64,000 bases of DNA, from the NCBI GenBank assembly GCA_030068145.1, contig JAPJBO010000793.1, forward strand, positions 1 through 64,000, in the 5' to 3' direction. Made by a program: the position numbers and the translations under genes. Shown one piece after another: positions 29,755 to 40,557 of the stretch; positions within the stretch are counted from its first letter, which is position 1, and every line of letters starts with the position of its first letter. This DNA comes from Diplonema papillatum. Its lineage: Eukaryota; Euglenozoa; Diplonemea; Diplonemida; Diplonemidae. The notes beneath the pieces are model-generated. The model was not told where the DNA came from, made no database searches, and worked only from the letters and a program-made list of their open reading frames with translations.

Positions 29755-29835
29755 GGAAGGACAAGAAAGAAGAATCACGGCGCAGACGGGACCAGAGTTG
29801 CGCACGTACCCATCCGAGCACGTTCTTGCAACCCC
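29755..29835 (+). repeat. family G fragment
   Basis: CGGCGCAGACGGGACCAG and CGAGCACGTTCTTGCAACCC. Confidence 0.6.
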
Positions 29836-30105
29836 ACCCCCCACACCCCCCAGCGAAAACGAGAGTGTTGAAGCAAAGAAAAGAGAACAGACAGAGTCAT
29901 CTCACAGTCTAAGGTAAGAGCGGATTCCAAAACCGGTTGTGGGCTCGAGACGTATCAACCCCTTACGAACGGGGGTGTCGGGGTGTTCTATTACTGGAAG
30001 GGTTCGGTTTTGGGGTCGGTGGTCGCGCAGAAAGCCTTCTGGGGATTCGACGGGCCGAACTCGAGAGCTTTACGACGACAAAATGGGAAACCTTCTTGGA
30101 AAGGT

Positions 30106-30222
30106 TTCGTAGTGTAACAATGCATTGTAAACACGAAAGAGAACGCTGGAAGCGTGTCTGGGAGAAGAAAATAGGCTAATCCTCCCCCGCACGTGCACAC
30201 AAACCCACGCCTATTCTTTTTG
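30106..30222 (-). repeat. family C retroposon, long form, shortened
   Basis: AACAATGCATTGTAAACACG, GGCTAATCCTCCCCCGCACG, CCACGCCTATTC. Confidence 0.75.
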
Positions 30223-31168
30223 ACGTGTCTTTGCTTTGGATGCAGTATCCGAGTTGCTGCTAGGGTTCTCGCCTTTTCGAAACACAAACACAGCAGGTCA
30301 AAGTCCTGCGAAAAACAAAAAAAGGGATGAAGTGGAACAGCCCTGTTGCCACGTCGGAGAAAGACCGTTGAAAAAGCGTTTTTGGGAAACTATGTAAAAC
30401 GTACGCAGAAAATGTATGCTCTATTACATGTTCCCAGGCGCAAACGGAGCAGTTCTAGTGACAACGCGGGCTGCTCATTTCTTCGCGCTGGTGTCTTCCT
30501 CGGAGACAAATAGGCCGCAAAGAAGAAACCCCCCAGCCGAGAGAATCAACACGGGCTAGCTCCCCTTCCATTTTGGACCCAAGTTTTGGACCCAAGTTTT
30601 GGACCCAAGTTTTGGACCCAAGTTTTGGACTGAAATTTTGGACCAGTCAATCTGATCAAAAAATGGACAACATCTCGAAAAATCTGTGGAAAATGTGAAA
30701 ATCTTGCTGAAATTCTGCTAAGTTTAAAGTACATTTTCGGGGCGAAAAACAAATTCCTAAGGGCATTTTTTGGTACCCCTAAGGAAATAAACGAATTGTT
30801 TGGTAACCCTAAGGAAAAACACGAACTGTGGAGAGTGCACAGATCGAAGGGAGGGGGTGCGTGTGAGAGGAGGCAAAAAAAATCGAAAAAAAAAACATAA
30901 TGCGTGCACCAGGTGCCAGGGGGAATGGATCCTTTACTTTCTGTTGCGGTGTGCGGCTCAACTCTATTCCTTGCCGTTTCGTTGGTGCGATCTGCGAAAT
31001 AACGTTTTTTGCGGCGTTGGTTCGCGGGGAAGCTGCCAAGCCACCTTGTGCGGGCGGAGCAAAGCCTCGGAAGCCGGGAGCTGGAAGATGCGCTCGAGTC
31101 ACACCCCGAAACGCGGGCAAAAAGCGGGCGTTGACAACCTGTTTTTTTTTCTTTTTGGCAGACCACGT
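30223..31168. other. gene-free; short tandem array inside
   Basis: 30571-30644 holds four copies of TTTTGGACCCAAG (13 bp) and a worn fifth. TGGTACCCCTAAGGA and TGGTAACCCTAAGGA repeat at 30771 and 30802. The minus frame at 30546-31166 runs through the array and has no recognisable domain. Confidence 0.5.
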
Positions 31169-31380
31169 CCTCGTGTTGTAGCCGTGTTGCATATAAGGCT
31201 TCGTGGAGGCCTGGTCAACCACCTCATCACAATAGGCGCAAACCTTTCTCGACAGTGATTGGACAGTCGGGATGCCGGGGGCGGGTCTCCATGAAGAAGA
31301 GAAAAGTAAAGCAAGACCTGCCCCCTGCGCCTGCTGTCTCCGGCTGCTTCGGCAGACGACACATACTACTACTACTACTT
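31169..31380 (+). repeat. family I SINE, 5'-shortened
   Basis: Matches 52660-52872: CCTCGTGTTGTAGCCGTGTT, GCCTGGTCAACCACCTCATC, GGCTGCTTCGGCAGACGACA, ending in the (TAC)n tail. Confidence 0.85.
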
Positions 31381-31389
31381 GACAGACCA

Positions 31390-31669
31390 GCTTGGAAGGA
31401 AATGCTCGACAACGCTGCCAGACAAAGAACCGAAGGGATCCCAAGTGCTGTAACTACCGAACCACGTGTTGAACGGACGTGAGAGGTCATACGGGTCTAC
31501 CCCTGCACAGCAAGCCACACAAACACAACAGGTCAAAGTCCTGAGTGCGAAAACAACACACGGTGGTGTAAGCGAAGAACAAATCAGTTTGTGTTTGTAT
31601 TGTATTTGCCCCTTACCTCAACATTTCCTCCCTTCCATTCGGAGTCGAAGCAGCTACGTCGAGTATTTT
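31390..31669 (+). repeat. family D repeat, lacking first 20 bp
   Basis: GCTTGGAAGGAAATGCTCGA to GCTACGTCGAGTATTTTT; family I ends just upstream and family E starts at its right edge. Confidence 0.85.
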
Positions 31670-31862
31670 TGTATGAGCGCCTGCTTCGAAGGAAATACTC
31701 GAGGAGGCCGCCAGTTGCGCAAAACTCAAAGGAGGAATGTGCTGCAGCCCACACGAAACACAGGTCAATCTGGGTTTGGTGGCGGTTCACTCCAAAAGAG
31801 AGCTACGAGAAACAGTCTAGAACCACTTTAGCCATTTTGTAGTTGTATCGTTTCTCACCCTG
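31670..31862 (+). repeat. family E repeat
   Basis: TTGTATGAGCGCCTGCTTCG, AAATACTCGAGGAGGCCGCC, TTTGTAGTTGTATCGTTTCT. The right end is truncated. Confidence 0.75.
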
Positions 31863-31904
31863 AGCACCAGGCGGTCCCCGGGTATTCCTCTGAATTCGAG
31901 CTTC

Positions 31905-31940
31905 CAACCAGCCTCTGAGGCTGGATCCTGCCGTGTGCAC
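31905..31940. repeat. family J arm
   Basis: CAGCCTCTGAGGCTGGATCC and GCCGTGTGCACC: one end of the foldback MITE described at 11620. Confidence 0.5.
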
Positions 31941-32041
31941 CTCGCGGGAGTTCTCTTCACAAAGGGAAAAACAAGAAGAAAAGCAAACACGTTCTGGACA
32001 CCACGATTGTTTCAATTTATTTTCTTCCACAAAAGCCCTTC

Positions 32042-32305
32042 TTGCTGGCCGTTGTGCACACCAAAGCGACGTGCAAGTCTGGGATCGTCATTCTACGGGG
32101 TCTGTTTAACCAGACGACCATCGGTCGGGATGTGTCAAAGCCACAGCGAGCCAAGCTACCAAACACTCATACGGGTACGGTGGACATTCCTTCTTTCGCT
32201 GCCCACGCAGGCGTTCCAGTGAATTCGCTCACCCCCAGCAAAACTCTCCGCATGCGTGGTACTCTACGTTCTTCCACAAGACAGGGTTTTATAGGCCATG
32301 GTTAG
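32042..32305 (+). other. open frame of 87 codons, unknown
   Basis: KATCKSGIVILRGLFNQTTI and IPSFAAHAGVPVNSLTPSKT give a normal protein composition. A pyrimidine tract and CACAAAAG precede it, so an exon is possible. GC3 is much lower than in the two favoured exons. No family recognised. Confidence 0.2.
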
Positions 32306-32484
32306 CAGTGGTGCCGACAACCACTTCTCCAGAAGCAAAAAAAAGAGGCGATTCAAGGGTCGGTTGTCCCTTCGGTGGTCGGGCTTGTTCACGGGACAAT
32401 CGGGTGCGCTAGACAGCACGGCGCTTGTCCAGGGCCAGCAGGCTTGCCTGTTGCCCGCGGATGTCGCGCAGTTTGGCAAACAAA

Positions 32485-32526
32485 ACTTTGGGAATTTCAA
32501 GCGAACTTTAACTCTAAAACTCTAAA
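32485..32526 (+). repeat. family A tail
   Basis: GGGAATTTCAAGCGAACTTT then AACTCTAAAACTCTAAAA. Confidence 0.65.
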
Positions 32527-33346
32527 ACCCGACGTGAACAACAGGGCTACCGATGTGGGAGTTTCGTCCAAAAACGATCATTGAACAACACCTGGTACCC
32601 CCCGAAAACCGAAGTAACGAAGTACGCAAGAACTCCGCACAAACTACGCGGGAACTACGCAATACGGGGTACGGCAACATTTGGATACTCCACATCACGA
32701 GGTGCTGTCCGAAGACACCGCCCACGTGAGCACTGTTAAGCATTGAGTTCTTTTAAGTACATGAACCACATGGATTAGCATGCCTAGCGGTTGCCAGATA
32801 CTCCGTAGCACCTATTCACGGGTTTGCAGGGGTAAAAAGGAAGCCCGGGTTGGGGAGGGGGTTTTGGGCAGCAATCACGGTGCACTAGTAAAAGCCCTGA
32901 ACTTGAACCGCGCCGCCGGCGATGCAGATTATCGCTACAGATTCTTTGCATTCTAAACCCAAAACTCTTATCGACTATCGTGGTGCATCAACTCCCTCAG
33001 TGAACCTGTGAGTGGTGCTCGGGAAGTTCTTAGTAAGATCATGGGAAGGGTACGTTTTCTACTGTGGATCACACCAGAAAGACCCGGAATTTCTCTGCAG
33101 GTGCTATGCAGCTGGGGGCTAACTGAGTGTCCAAACGGTCCTGACAGGGCTTGTATAACTTGCCACTGCGGAAAAAAGAGAGTCCACTACACTTATACAA
33201 TGTAGCCATCGCCGTTTCGCGAACCCCGCACGAAACCACGCAGGAACTACGTCGTACGGGTTTTTCGGGGGTACCAACAACCACTTCTTTGGCACCCAAC
33301 AAAGGAAGTTCTTAAGGCCGTATATAAAACCCTGCCACCAGAGAGG

Positions 33347-33387
<41 letters not shown>

Positions 33388-33537
33388 GACACGAAATCGC
33401 TTTCAAAATGGCGGTGCAAACAAAACACACGCCCCCCCCCGCGCTGCCCTTTTGCTGCAAAAGCGAAACCTGCAAACCGTTCGGTTCAGGCATTATAGTA
33501 GTACCTATCTCTTCAGCACGTGCCGAGTCGGGAGAAT
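32527..33537. other. no gene; 40-nt motif and long A-run
   Basis: GATGCAGATTATCGCTACAG and ATTCTTTGCATTCTAAACCC at 32921-32960. 33341-33379 is a run of about 39 A. No trustworthy frame. Confidence 0.5.
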
Positions 33538-33642
33538 GCGTGCCAACGACACTCAGAGCACGAAGGATATCTTCCCATACCGACGAAGGTCACCCGGAGA
33601 CTTTACCCCGGAGTTTTAAGCGAACTTTCACTCTGAAAAAAG
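33538..33642 (+). repeat. family A retroposon
   Basis: ACGACACTCAGAGCACGAAG, GGTCACCCGGAGACTTTACC, GCGAACTTTCACTCTGAAAA. Confidence 0.8.
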
Positions 33643-33811
33643 AAACACGAAACTGTTTCAAACAGTCGGAGCACGCAACCACCCACACCCGCAGTTTCAG
33701 CATTGCGGCCATTCGAAGACTTTGGTCTGGTCGGAGAGATGCGTGAGCAACTGCGTTCTCGAGTCTGTGCGTTCAAGAAGAAAAAATAAACGATAAAAAA
33801 TACAATAAAAA

Positions 33812-33866
33812 GGCCGCTCCTGGTCCAGGAACGTGATGGCCAACCGCAGCATGCCTGACACGTTCC
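33812..33866. repeat. family H fragment
   Basis: GGCCGCTCCTGGTCCAGGAA and CGTGATGGCCAACCGCAGC. Confidence 0.65.
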
Positions 33867-34260
33867 CACGGAAACTGTTCCAAACAGTCTAAAACACTTA
33901 CACACCCACACCCTATCGCTGCAAATGCGAACCCTGAAGCTAGTTGAAACTATGATACGAAGAAGCTAGGTTCGTAACGGCAGCCATCCCAGAGAAGGGA
34001 AACAAGAACTTACCGACCGACGATCTCTGCTCGCGTACCTGCTTTGCCCGGAGAAGTTTGCGACATCTTCTTTTGAGCAAGATGCCGCAAAAATTGACGT
34101 GCGCAGATGCAACAGTGGGCGCGAACTAGTGGAGTTGAGCTAATGCACCTACCCGCTAAACGCTAGTATAGAAGGAGGAGGGGCTGCGCGCCACGGCTAG
34201 AATGACAGGCAACAGGGGGGGAAAAAAGTCTCAAAAACTTCGGGTTCAAGCCCCGAAGAA

Positions 34261-34561
34261 GAAGAAGAAAGAAGAAAAAGGCCGCTCCTGGTCCAGGAAC
34301 GTGACGGTCAACCACAGCTTGCAAAGCTTGAGTCGGAGGCAGCACAGTGCCACACAACCCCGTCCGCTCTGCCCTGCGGCTGACCGTCTCGACGAGCTTG
34401 TGTTCAGCGCGAGCGCCAAGCCCCAAGGTGCACCAAGCCTCGATGCTTTAGTTTGGGAAATCGGTAGCCACTTGACCCGTAGGCCCGTGGCTCTGCAGTA
34501 CCGCCGAACACGTGAAGCTTGGCTCCCGTGTAGCAGGCTTTCCCTGGTACCCAAGGTGCAC
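34261..34561 (-). repeat. family H retroposon with 14-bp target duplication
   Basis: CAAGCCCCGAAGAA stands at 34247-34260 and again at 34562-34575. The insert starts GAAGAAAGAAGAAAAAGGCC and ends TTTCCCTGGTACCCAAGGTG. Orientation is uncertain; the purine-rich edge is on the left. Confidence 0.85.
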
Positions 34562-34892
34562 CAAGCCCCGAAGAAAAAAAAAAGAAAAAACACGGAAAGC
34601 ACCAACCGGTAGCTATAAACCGACCCCGCGGATCGACGCATCCTACTTTCGTCTGAGGAAAACCAAAAGCAAAGGTCAAAGAAGAAGAAGAAGAAAAAAA
34701 CAGAAGGCTTTCCCAAACAACTTTCGATGCCGGTCGAGAAAAACAAAAAGCCGGCGAAACAAAAGGCGTTGTCGTCAGGGGGGGCAGGGGGCGGGTGGGG
34801 AGCAAAGAGAAAACAATATATACTCACCTCTATATAAACTACCCCAGGAAGGATGGTGTGTGCCCTTTTCTCCGCTGGCTGAACTGTTCGAA

Positions 34893-35119
34893 CGAAAGAG
34901 AGAGGAAATACTCGAGGGGCTGCCTTGTGCTTACTTCGAAGGAGGCTAGAGGGGGAGAAACAATACAACTACAAAGTGGGTCTTTTTTGTTGGACGCTTA
35001 CGCCCGCCACTAAACCCAGATTCACCTGTGTTTCGTGTGGGCTACAGCACATTTACCTCCTTTGATCTTTTGCAGCTGGCAGCCTCCTCAAGTATTTTCT
35101 ACAAAGCAGGTGCTTATAC
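34893..35119 (-). repeat. family E repeat, inverted
   Basis: GGAAATACTCGAGGGGCTGC at left, CAAAGCAGGTGCTTATAC at right. Interrupted at its right end by family H. Confidence 0.8.
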
Positions 35120-35409
35120 GAAGAAGAAGAAAGAAAAAGGCCGCTCCTGGTCCAGGAACGTGACGGTCAACCACAGCTTGCAAAGCTTGAGTCGGAGGCA
35201 GCACAGGGCCACAACCCCGTCCGCTCTGCCCTGTGGCTGACCGTCTCGACGATCTTGTGTTCAGCGCGAGCGCCAAGTCCCAAGGTGCGCCAAGCCTTGA
35301 TGCTTTAGTTTGGGAAATCGGTAGCCACTTGACCCGTAGGCCCGTGGCTCTGCAGTACCGCCAAACACGTGAAGCTTGGCTCCCGTGTAGCAGGCTTTCC
35401 CTGGTACCT
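35120..35409 (-). repeat. family H retroposon inside family E, 11-bp target duplication
   Basis: GGTGCTTATAC at 35109-35119 and 35410-35420 flanks the insert, which is about 95% like 34261-34561. The E terminus (A-run) resumes at 35421, so H inserted after E. Confidence 0.88.
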
Positions 35410-35552
35410 GGTGCTTATACAAAAAAAAAAAAAAAGATCGGAGAAGACGTCCACTCCGAGTAAAGTAAGTAGCAGTCGATCGCGGCAAAAAAGCAAAGCT
35501 TGTCGTCTCTTTTTGAAGGAAGGGTTGACCCTTGAAACGCTTCACGCGGGGA

Positions 35553-35739
35553 CAGGACGGGCGGTGTGTACAAGTGGCAGGGACGTAATCAGTGCAAGCT
35601 GATGACTTGCGCCTACTAGGCATTCCTCATTCAAGGAGAATGATTGCAATCATCGATCCTCACCACGACGCAAGTTCGAAAGATTTCCCGTCCGTTTCAA
35701 GATAGGTAGCCGGAAGGTTCTCAAACTCGTTTAATGCGA
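35553..35739 (-). pseudogene. cytosolic SSU (18S) rRNA fragment, inverted
   Basis: On the minus strand: GCATTAAACGAGTTTGAGAA, GATGATTGCAATCATT, GAATGCCTAGTAGGCGCAAG, GATTACGTCCCTGCCACTTG and TACACACCGCCCGTC. It overlaps the copy at 20698 over about 180 nt and is slightly closer to the universal 3' motif. The left boundary in rRNA sense is cut by the family J arm at 35741. Confidence 0.9.
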
Positions 35740-35740
35740 C

Positions 35741-35853
35741 AACCGCTTTTCGGGTGTGGATTCACACGCGTTTTGGTTGTGGCACCCCCGCTTTTCCGGT
35801 GCGACTCGGGCACACCCTCTTTAACTCCAGCTTCTGAGGCTGGACCTCACCGT
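35741..35853. repeat. family J MITE, half copy
   Basis: CTTTTCGGGTGTGGATTCAC, CTTTAACTCCAGCTTCTGAG, GCTGGACCTCACCGTGT. Confidence 0.75.
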
Positions 35854-35996
35854 GTAGTTGTCCTCCCTGCCGAGGACCTCCGCGCTTTGTGTCGCAGTAG
35901 TCCGATGAGCATAAAAAGCATCTCACCTGAAATCGCTTATTTTGCTTCTTCCATTCGGGGTTTCTCTGCCCCGTTTTGCTAGCGTTTCACCTTTCT

Positions 35997-36170
35997 CTCT
36001 CGCTGTCTCTCTTACTCTCTCGGAAAGTCAGCGCGATAGCGATGACAACGAGAACACGAAAAAATGACAGGAGCGTGGGACCGGGCCCTGGGACTGCTAA
36101 GGCGTGAGAAAGGCCCGACACGGAATCTCTTTTTGTTTTGTGTTCTCTCTCTCTCTCTCTCGCTCTCTCT
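35997..36170 (+). repeat. family F SINE between CT repeats
   Basis: GGAAAGTCAGCGCGATAGCG, GACCGGGCCCTGGGACTGCT, AGGCGTGAG, TTTGTGTTCTCTCTCT. Close to 9482 but with an internal deletion. Confidence 0.75.
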
Positions 36171-36255
36171 TTTTCTTTCAAGTCTGTTCCGTTCCAACTA
36201 GTATCGCAAAAAAAAAAGAATAGCGGGAAAAGAGAAAAAAAAAAATGCCAAACCC

Positions 36256-36335
36256 CAAGCAACTTCCGCCGGTAGAAAACCTGCTCGAAAAAGGAATCAG
36301 CCAACTTCCGGGCGTGCCAGTCTGGCACGTTCGGG
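36256..36335 (+). repeat. family B retroposon
   Basis: CAAGCAACTTCCGCCGGTAG, AAAACCTGCTCG, GTGCCAGTCTGGCACGTTCG (altered right end forming a hairpin). Confidence 0.65.
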
Positions 36336-36779
36336 AGGGGAAAGCAAAACAAACATAACGACACAATACACACACGCACACCACAGACACACAACCTGCA
36401 ACATACACATTTGCCAAAAAAGAAAAAAAAAATACTTCAATACGCTCCGGGCGACACGCAGGCAAGCCGCAGCCGTTATCTTCTACAGAGGTGACCGTCG
36501 GCATTCGGTTGGCATTTGGTCGTGGGCCTGCAAAGACACGCGCGGTTCTAGACGTGCCGGGAACTACGGCGACCGCGGGAGCTGAGGACAGGCGAGGGCG
36601 CACGCGTGGAACCCCTTATGTAACGAAGGTTGGGGGCGGGCGGTGTCGTGCTCAATTCATTGAGAGGGAGGGTATATTCTCCCTGAGACGGGGTAGCGTG
36701 CCGAGTATGCCACCTCCTCTGTACTACTCTCGGCTGTTGTGCTCCACCCTCTTTTACTGTTTGCCACATGGGGGGAACT

Positions 36780-37195
36780 CGTACCAGAAGCGATACCTGT
36801 GAAGGGAACATTTGCTCGAACGCAACCCAAATATTCCGAGAAAAGTGGACGTTCACTCTTGAGAGCAAACTTTCTGAAAACGTACCAACCGGCTACGTAC
36901 ATTTTTCGTAGTAACAGTGCTTTGTAAACACGAAAGAGAACGCTGGCAGCGTGTTTGGGAGAAGATTAGCCTAACGATCATATTCACTCACTATCAATCA
37001 CTAACAGGCTAATCCTCCCCCGTCACGTACAAACAAACACATGCCTATTCTTTTTTCGTAGTCTCTACAGTGAGGAAGTCGTACCAGAAGCGACGAGAAC
37101 ATTTTGTTCGAACGTAACCCGGATACGCTGAGAAAAGTGAACGTTCACTCTTCAGTAAACGTACCAACCGGCCACGCATAGCTTTTCTTACAACA
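36780..37195. repeat. duplicated segment flanking a family C retroposon
   Basis: CTCGTACCAGAAGCGA ... GAACATTTGCTCGAACG ... GAACGTTCACTCTTCAGTAA-like ... ACGTACCAACCGGC occurs at 36778-36900 and 37078-37175. The family C copy (minus strand, 36903-37063: CTTTGTAAACACGAAAGAGA, GGCTAATCCTCCCCCGTCAC) lies between them. Confidence 0.8.
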
Positions 37196-37431
37196 AAACT
37201 ACGCATTTCTTAGCCTCCACAGTGAGGAACTCGCGTGAGATCCCCGGGGGTGTAGCCAACCGTTATCTCTCCAAGCAGCCCTTGGATTCTCAAACCCGCC
37301 AGCACAGGTACTTTAAACCAGTATCGAACCTTTGCGCCGATCCCGGCTCATACTGTCGACCAAATGTTGCGCGGCCAGCCGACGTCCCGCTCCTCCCATC
37401 ACTTCAACAAAACCATGTATTCGTATTTTCT

Positions 37432-37433
<2 letters not shown>

Positions 37434-37466
<33 letters not shown>
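37434..37466. repeat. T-run of about 30 nt
   Basis: Homopolymer; no element edge is recognisable on either side. Confidence 0.95.
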
Positions 37467-37471
<5 letters not shown>

Positions 37472-38164
37472 CTATTTGGTTGTGGGGCGACCGGATACTC
37501 CTCGGAGAGATGGTCCCTGCACTCTAACTCGTCTCTCTCTCTATTTTTGTTGTAATGCGAATGCGGCTGCTCCGACCATAGCTTCGCTATTACTGCCCCC
37601 CTCCTCTTCTGCACACGTAGCATCGGGTCGGTCCCCCTCCCTTCTAAACGATGTGGGGCTTCCCCCTGTGGTACGTCCACCGCGGTCTCCTGGAACGATG
37701 CAGATCCACCCAATCCCACGTGCCCTGATACTACGCAGCGAGCGTAGGTTATCTGCTAACGGGTTGTCTGCCCCTATCCCCTGCTAAGAGACAGAGTGCG
37801 GAATCTCCTGGACTGTTTACAGAGCGCTACAGAAAGCGGCCGTGGAGTGTCCGCTTCTGTAGCGCTGACCGTGAGAACACGTGTACTTTGGGGTAAGTGC
37901 ACTCGTAGCATGAGTGATTTGTTCTATCTTTGAGGTGTGAAAAAGTGCCTGTTTTGGTCCTCCACGGGTAGTAAGCCGGCATGTATCCCTTAAACAGCAC
38001 ACAGCGCCGGACCCCAAAGTTCTCAAAGCGGGTCACAAGCTCACCTGCTCCACACGAGGCACGTGGCCAAGTCTCGTACAGGACTACTGCAGCATTCCGT
38101 ACTCCATACTGATGCACCTTCCTTACCCAGGGGGAAGGAAGCTCTCGCAGCATGAGTGTTCCTG
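37467..38164. other. gene-free; 15-bp hairpin inside
   Basis: AGCGCTACAGAAAGCGG and CCGCTTCTGTAGCGCT pair at 37823-37866 around GCCGTGGAGTGT. Nothing else recognised. Confidence 0.5.
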
Positions 38165-38385
38165 GCTGTAACGACTTACGAAGAGCCGCTGACACAGTCC
38201 CGCGCTGATGATGCGGTTCGGTGTTAAGCACACAACCATTCCAAGCACACGTTCTTGCAATCCCCCGGGTTCAAGGTTTAAAACACACCAGGGTCCTGTC
38301 TGCCGACACACGGTTCCGCGCTGATGCAGTGCAGTGTTGAACACACAACCCTTCCAAGCACACGTTCTTGCAATACCCCCTTCCG
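38165..38385 (+). repeat. family G, two worn copies in tandem
   Basis: TTCCAAGCACACGTTCTTGC occurs at 38239 and 38355, each preceded by TTCCGCGCTGATG or a close variant and GTGTTAAGCACACAACC/GTGTTGAACACACAACC. Confidence 0.75.
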
Positions 38386-38867
38386 GTTTCAAGGTCCAAC
38401 CCATGGCCTCCCGTGGTGCAAGCACCACTTTCCAAATACACCAAGTCTCCTCCCCCTCGTAACCGCGCACCTCTGATGTTTGGTGTTGCTGCGCACCAAA
38501 AGTAAGCACACTCAACAATTGCCTCCACCAGCCGAAGCCTCCTGTAGTCGGTATGGGTGTGGGCGCGTTCATCCGGCCTTTGGTTCCAGTTATCGCCTCA
38601 GTTCATAACACACGGCGGTGCTCCACGCCACAGAAGCTGGATAGGTTAATATTACGGGCTTTCGTTCGGTGCACTTGTGCGGTCCACCTCTATTTCCTGG
38701 AAGTGCATCGAATTGCCTGTTGCTGTTTCTCACAGTCTATCAGCAGTGCGACGACGAGAATGAACGCAAGAGTCTCGGCAACCCCGCTCACGTCTGAAAC
38801 AGGGGTGCCTGCACTCCTCGACGGGCAATGCATGCCACTGTTTGCCATTGCGACGTTTCCTCTCAAA
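38386..38867. other. no feature recognised
   Basis: ACAGTCTATCAGCAGTGCGA at 38731 resembles one unit of the 11-bp array at 1.3 kb and the sequence at its left edge. No gene seen. Confidence 0.35.
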
Positions 38868-38985
38868 GGCCAGTGCGGCGGCGTGGGGCGGCAGCCGCGG
38901 CGCGGTGAGAACACCCGTTGGGCGGGTTCGATCCACACTCGCGTCGCTGTGTGCCAAAGCGTTTCCTCTCTGTCTCTCTCTCATC
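38868..38985 (+). repeat. family F-like SINE with B-box
   Basis: AGGCCAGTGCGGCGGCGTGG and GGGCGGGTTCGATCCACACT; GGTTCGATCC fits a pol III B-box. It runs into CT repeats as other F copies do. It does not fold as an intact tRNA by eye. Confidence 0.45.
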
Positions 38986-39071
38986 TGCCCTCCTTTTATT
39001 ATCGGGCAAAACTCGACACGTTGGCGAGTGAGCTGGTCTGGACCGCTCATCTGCGATGGGTTGAATCGGGC

Positions 39072-39163
39072 TACGCGCGCTCCGAAACTGAGTAGTCCAG
39101 GGACGACAGAGTTTTTGTTACGCGCGCTCCGATACTGAGTAGTCCAGGGACGACAGAGTTTTG
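39072..39163 (+). repeat. 47-bp direct duplication
   Basis: CGCGCGCTCCGAAACTGAGT and CGCGCGCTCCGATACTGAGT, each followed by AGTCCAGGGACGACAGAGTT. Confidence 0.9.
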
Positions 39164-39631
39164 AATTTCCCACGCAGCTCTGTCTACCTAATCCCTTTTG
39201 TACGTGAGTACAAACCTTGTTGACGAATCGATAATAAAGGAATCTTCATTTTCTTTTCACTTGCTGCAACAGTTAGTGTGTGAAAATGAAGACTTCCTTT
39301 TTTTGTCCCTCCTCGGAGGACTTCCTACCTTACTCCTTGCTCTCTCACTCTCAACTAGGTTCGCACCCTGTCCCCTCAGCGAAGAACTGCATGCTTACCA
39401 TTACATAAGCGTGCAGCCAATCCTCTTTCCTCTGATTCATTTCTCCTCCGCCGTCTCACACCCTCTCTTTTTAGCAACAATAAGCAGTCTTACAAAAAAG
39501 AAAAGGGGGAGTAGTACCATCTCGAACTAATTCAACTCGAAGAAGAAGCTCGCTCCGGGGGCATGGCGGCGATTGTCACTCCGTCGGCATGGCACCAAAA
39601 AGGAAAGGCAAGTTTCCCTGATTCCCACCCG

Positions 39632-39730
39632 AAACAAGTTTGTGCCCTTATGTTCCACTTTCAAACAAGTTTGTGTCCTTGTATCCCAAACTGGGTAGTT
39701 TGGGGTACAAGGGACACAAATTTGTTGTGT
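39632..39730. repeat. foldback element
   Basis: AACAAGTTTGTGTCCTTGTA and GTACAAGGGACACAAATTTG flank CCCAAACTGGGTAGTTTGGG. A third arm, AACAAGTTTGTGCCCTTATG, lies upstream. Similar in wording to the foldback at 8735. Confidence 0.85.
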
Positions 39731-40060
39731 CTAACAAATGCGATTTGTCAAGAACAAAACCGTACACCGCGAGAGTAGGAGAAAGTAGAAAGGGAAACTA
39801 GAGTTTTCGTTGACCGCACTACCCTGAGCCCAAATCCTGGACGTGATTTTCAGGTGGCAAATTTGGCAAATGATCATGATCAGAAGGTCCTACTTGGGCG
39901 GTTCAGTTTCCTCACACATTGCATTTGGCTAAAAAAAAAACCCCCCGAAAGATGGCAGCGTTCTATCCCCACTCCCGTTTATATGAACAAAACAGGTTTG
40001 AAGGAAGTGCACACAAACAAATCAGACAAAGTAAGTAGAGACCGCAAGTGCGCACAAACA
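39731..40060. other. inverted echo of 2930-3060
   Basis: GCACTACCCTGAGCCCAAAT, TCATGATCAGAAGGTCCTAC and TGCATTTGGCTAAAAAA are the reverse complement of text at 2921-3035, and the forward form recurs at 40305-40440. This is one repeat family in three places. Confidence 0.7.
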
Positions 40061-40219
40061 GTCCCGGACATGGCTAGCCATAACCCACAACGAAAGCGTG
40101 CACCAAATATACAACCCGTAATCATATAGCCCTTTCTTGCTCTATGGGAACCCATTCATGAACGGTCACACGGAGACCCTAAACCCCCGGAATTTCAAGC
40201 GAACTTTAATTCTAAACAA
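40061..40219 (+). repeat. family A retroposon, GCTAGCC-head form
   Basis: GTCCCGGACATGGCTAGCCA, GAAAGCGTGCACCAAATATA, GGTCACACGGAGACCCTAAA, GCGAACTTTAATTCTAAAC. Confidence 0.85.
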
Positions 40220-40304
40220 AGGAAGTGCCAGGTTCGTTTTTTGAAGGTGGGGGTATGGATGAGGACATTTTTGTTTTCGAGTGGAATACAGGGTCATTTT
40301 AGCC

Positions 40305-40450
40305 ACATGCAATGTGTGAGGAAACTGAACCGCCCAAGTAGGACCTTCTGATCATGATCATTTGTCAATTTGCCGCCTGAAACCACGTCTAGGATTTGGG
40401 CTCGGGGTAGTGCGGTCAACGAAGGTGGTCAACGAAAACTCTAATTCCCT
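40305..40450 (+). repeat. repeat shared with 2921-3045 and (inverted) 39790-39935
   Basis: TAGCCACATGCAATGTGTGA, GGACCTTCTGATCATGATCA, GATTTGGGCTCGGGGTAGTG. TGATCATGATCA is a perfect 12-bp palindrome in all copies. Confidence 0.8.
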
Positions 40451-40557
40451 TTACGGTTTCCACCAAAAATAAACTTTTTCGCCTGGGGTGGCGATACGTA
40501 ACGCGTGTACAGCGTATCTGATGTTATATCACGTGTCGCGTTTGGCCCGTCAGGCAC

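Noticed and set aside
34201-34262. tRNA T-arm (CGGGTTCAAGCCCCG)
   Set aside because: CAAGCCCCGAAGAA is half of the 14-bp target duplication of family H, and there is no D-arm or anticodon arm upstream.
38868-38985. Intact tRNA gene
   Set aside because: It has a good B-box (GGTTCGATCC), but the arms do not pair as a cloverleaf and the flanks match the family F SINE.
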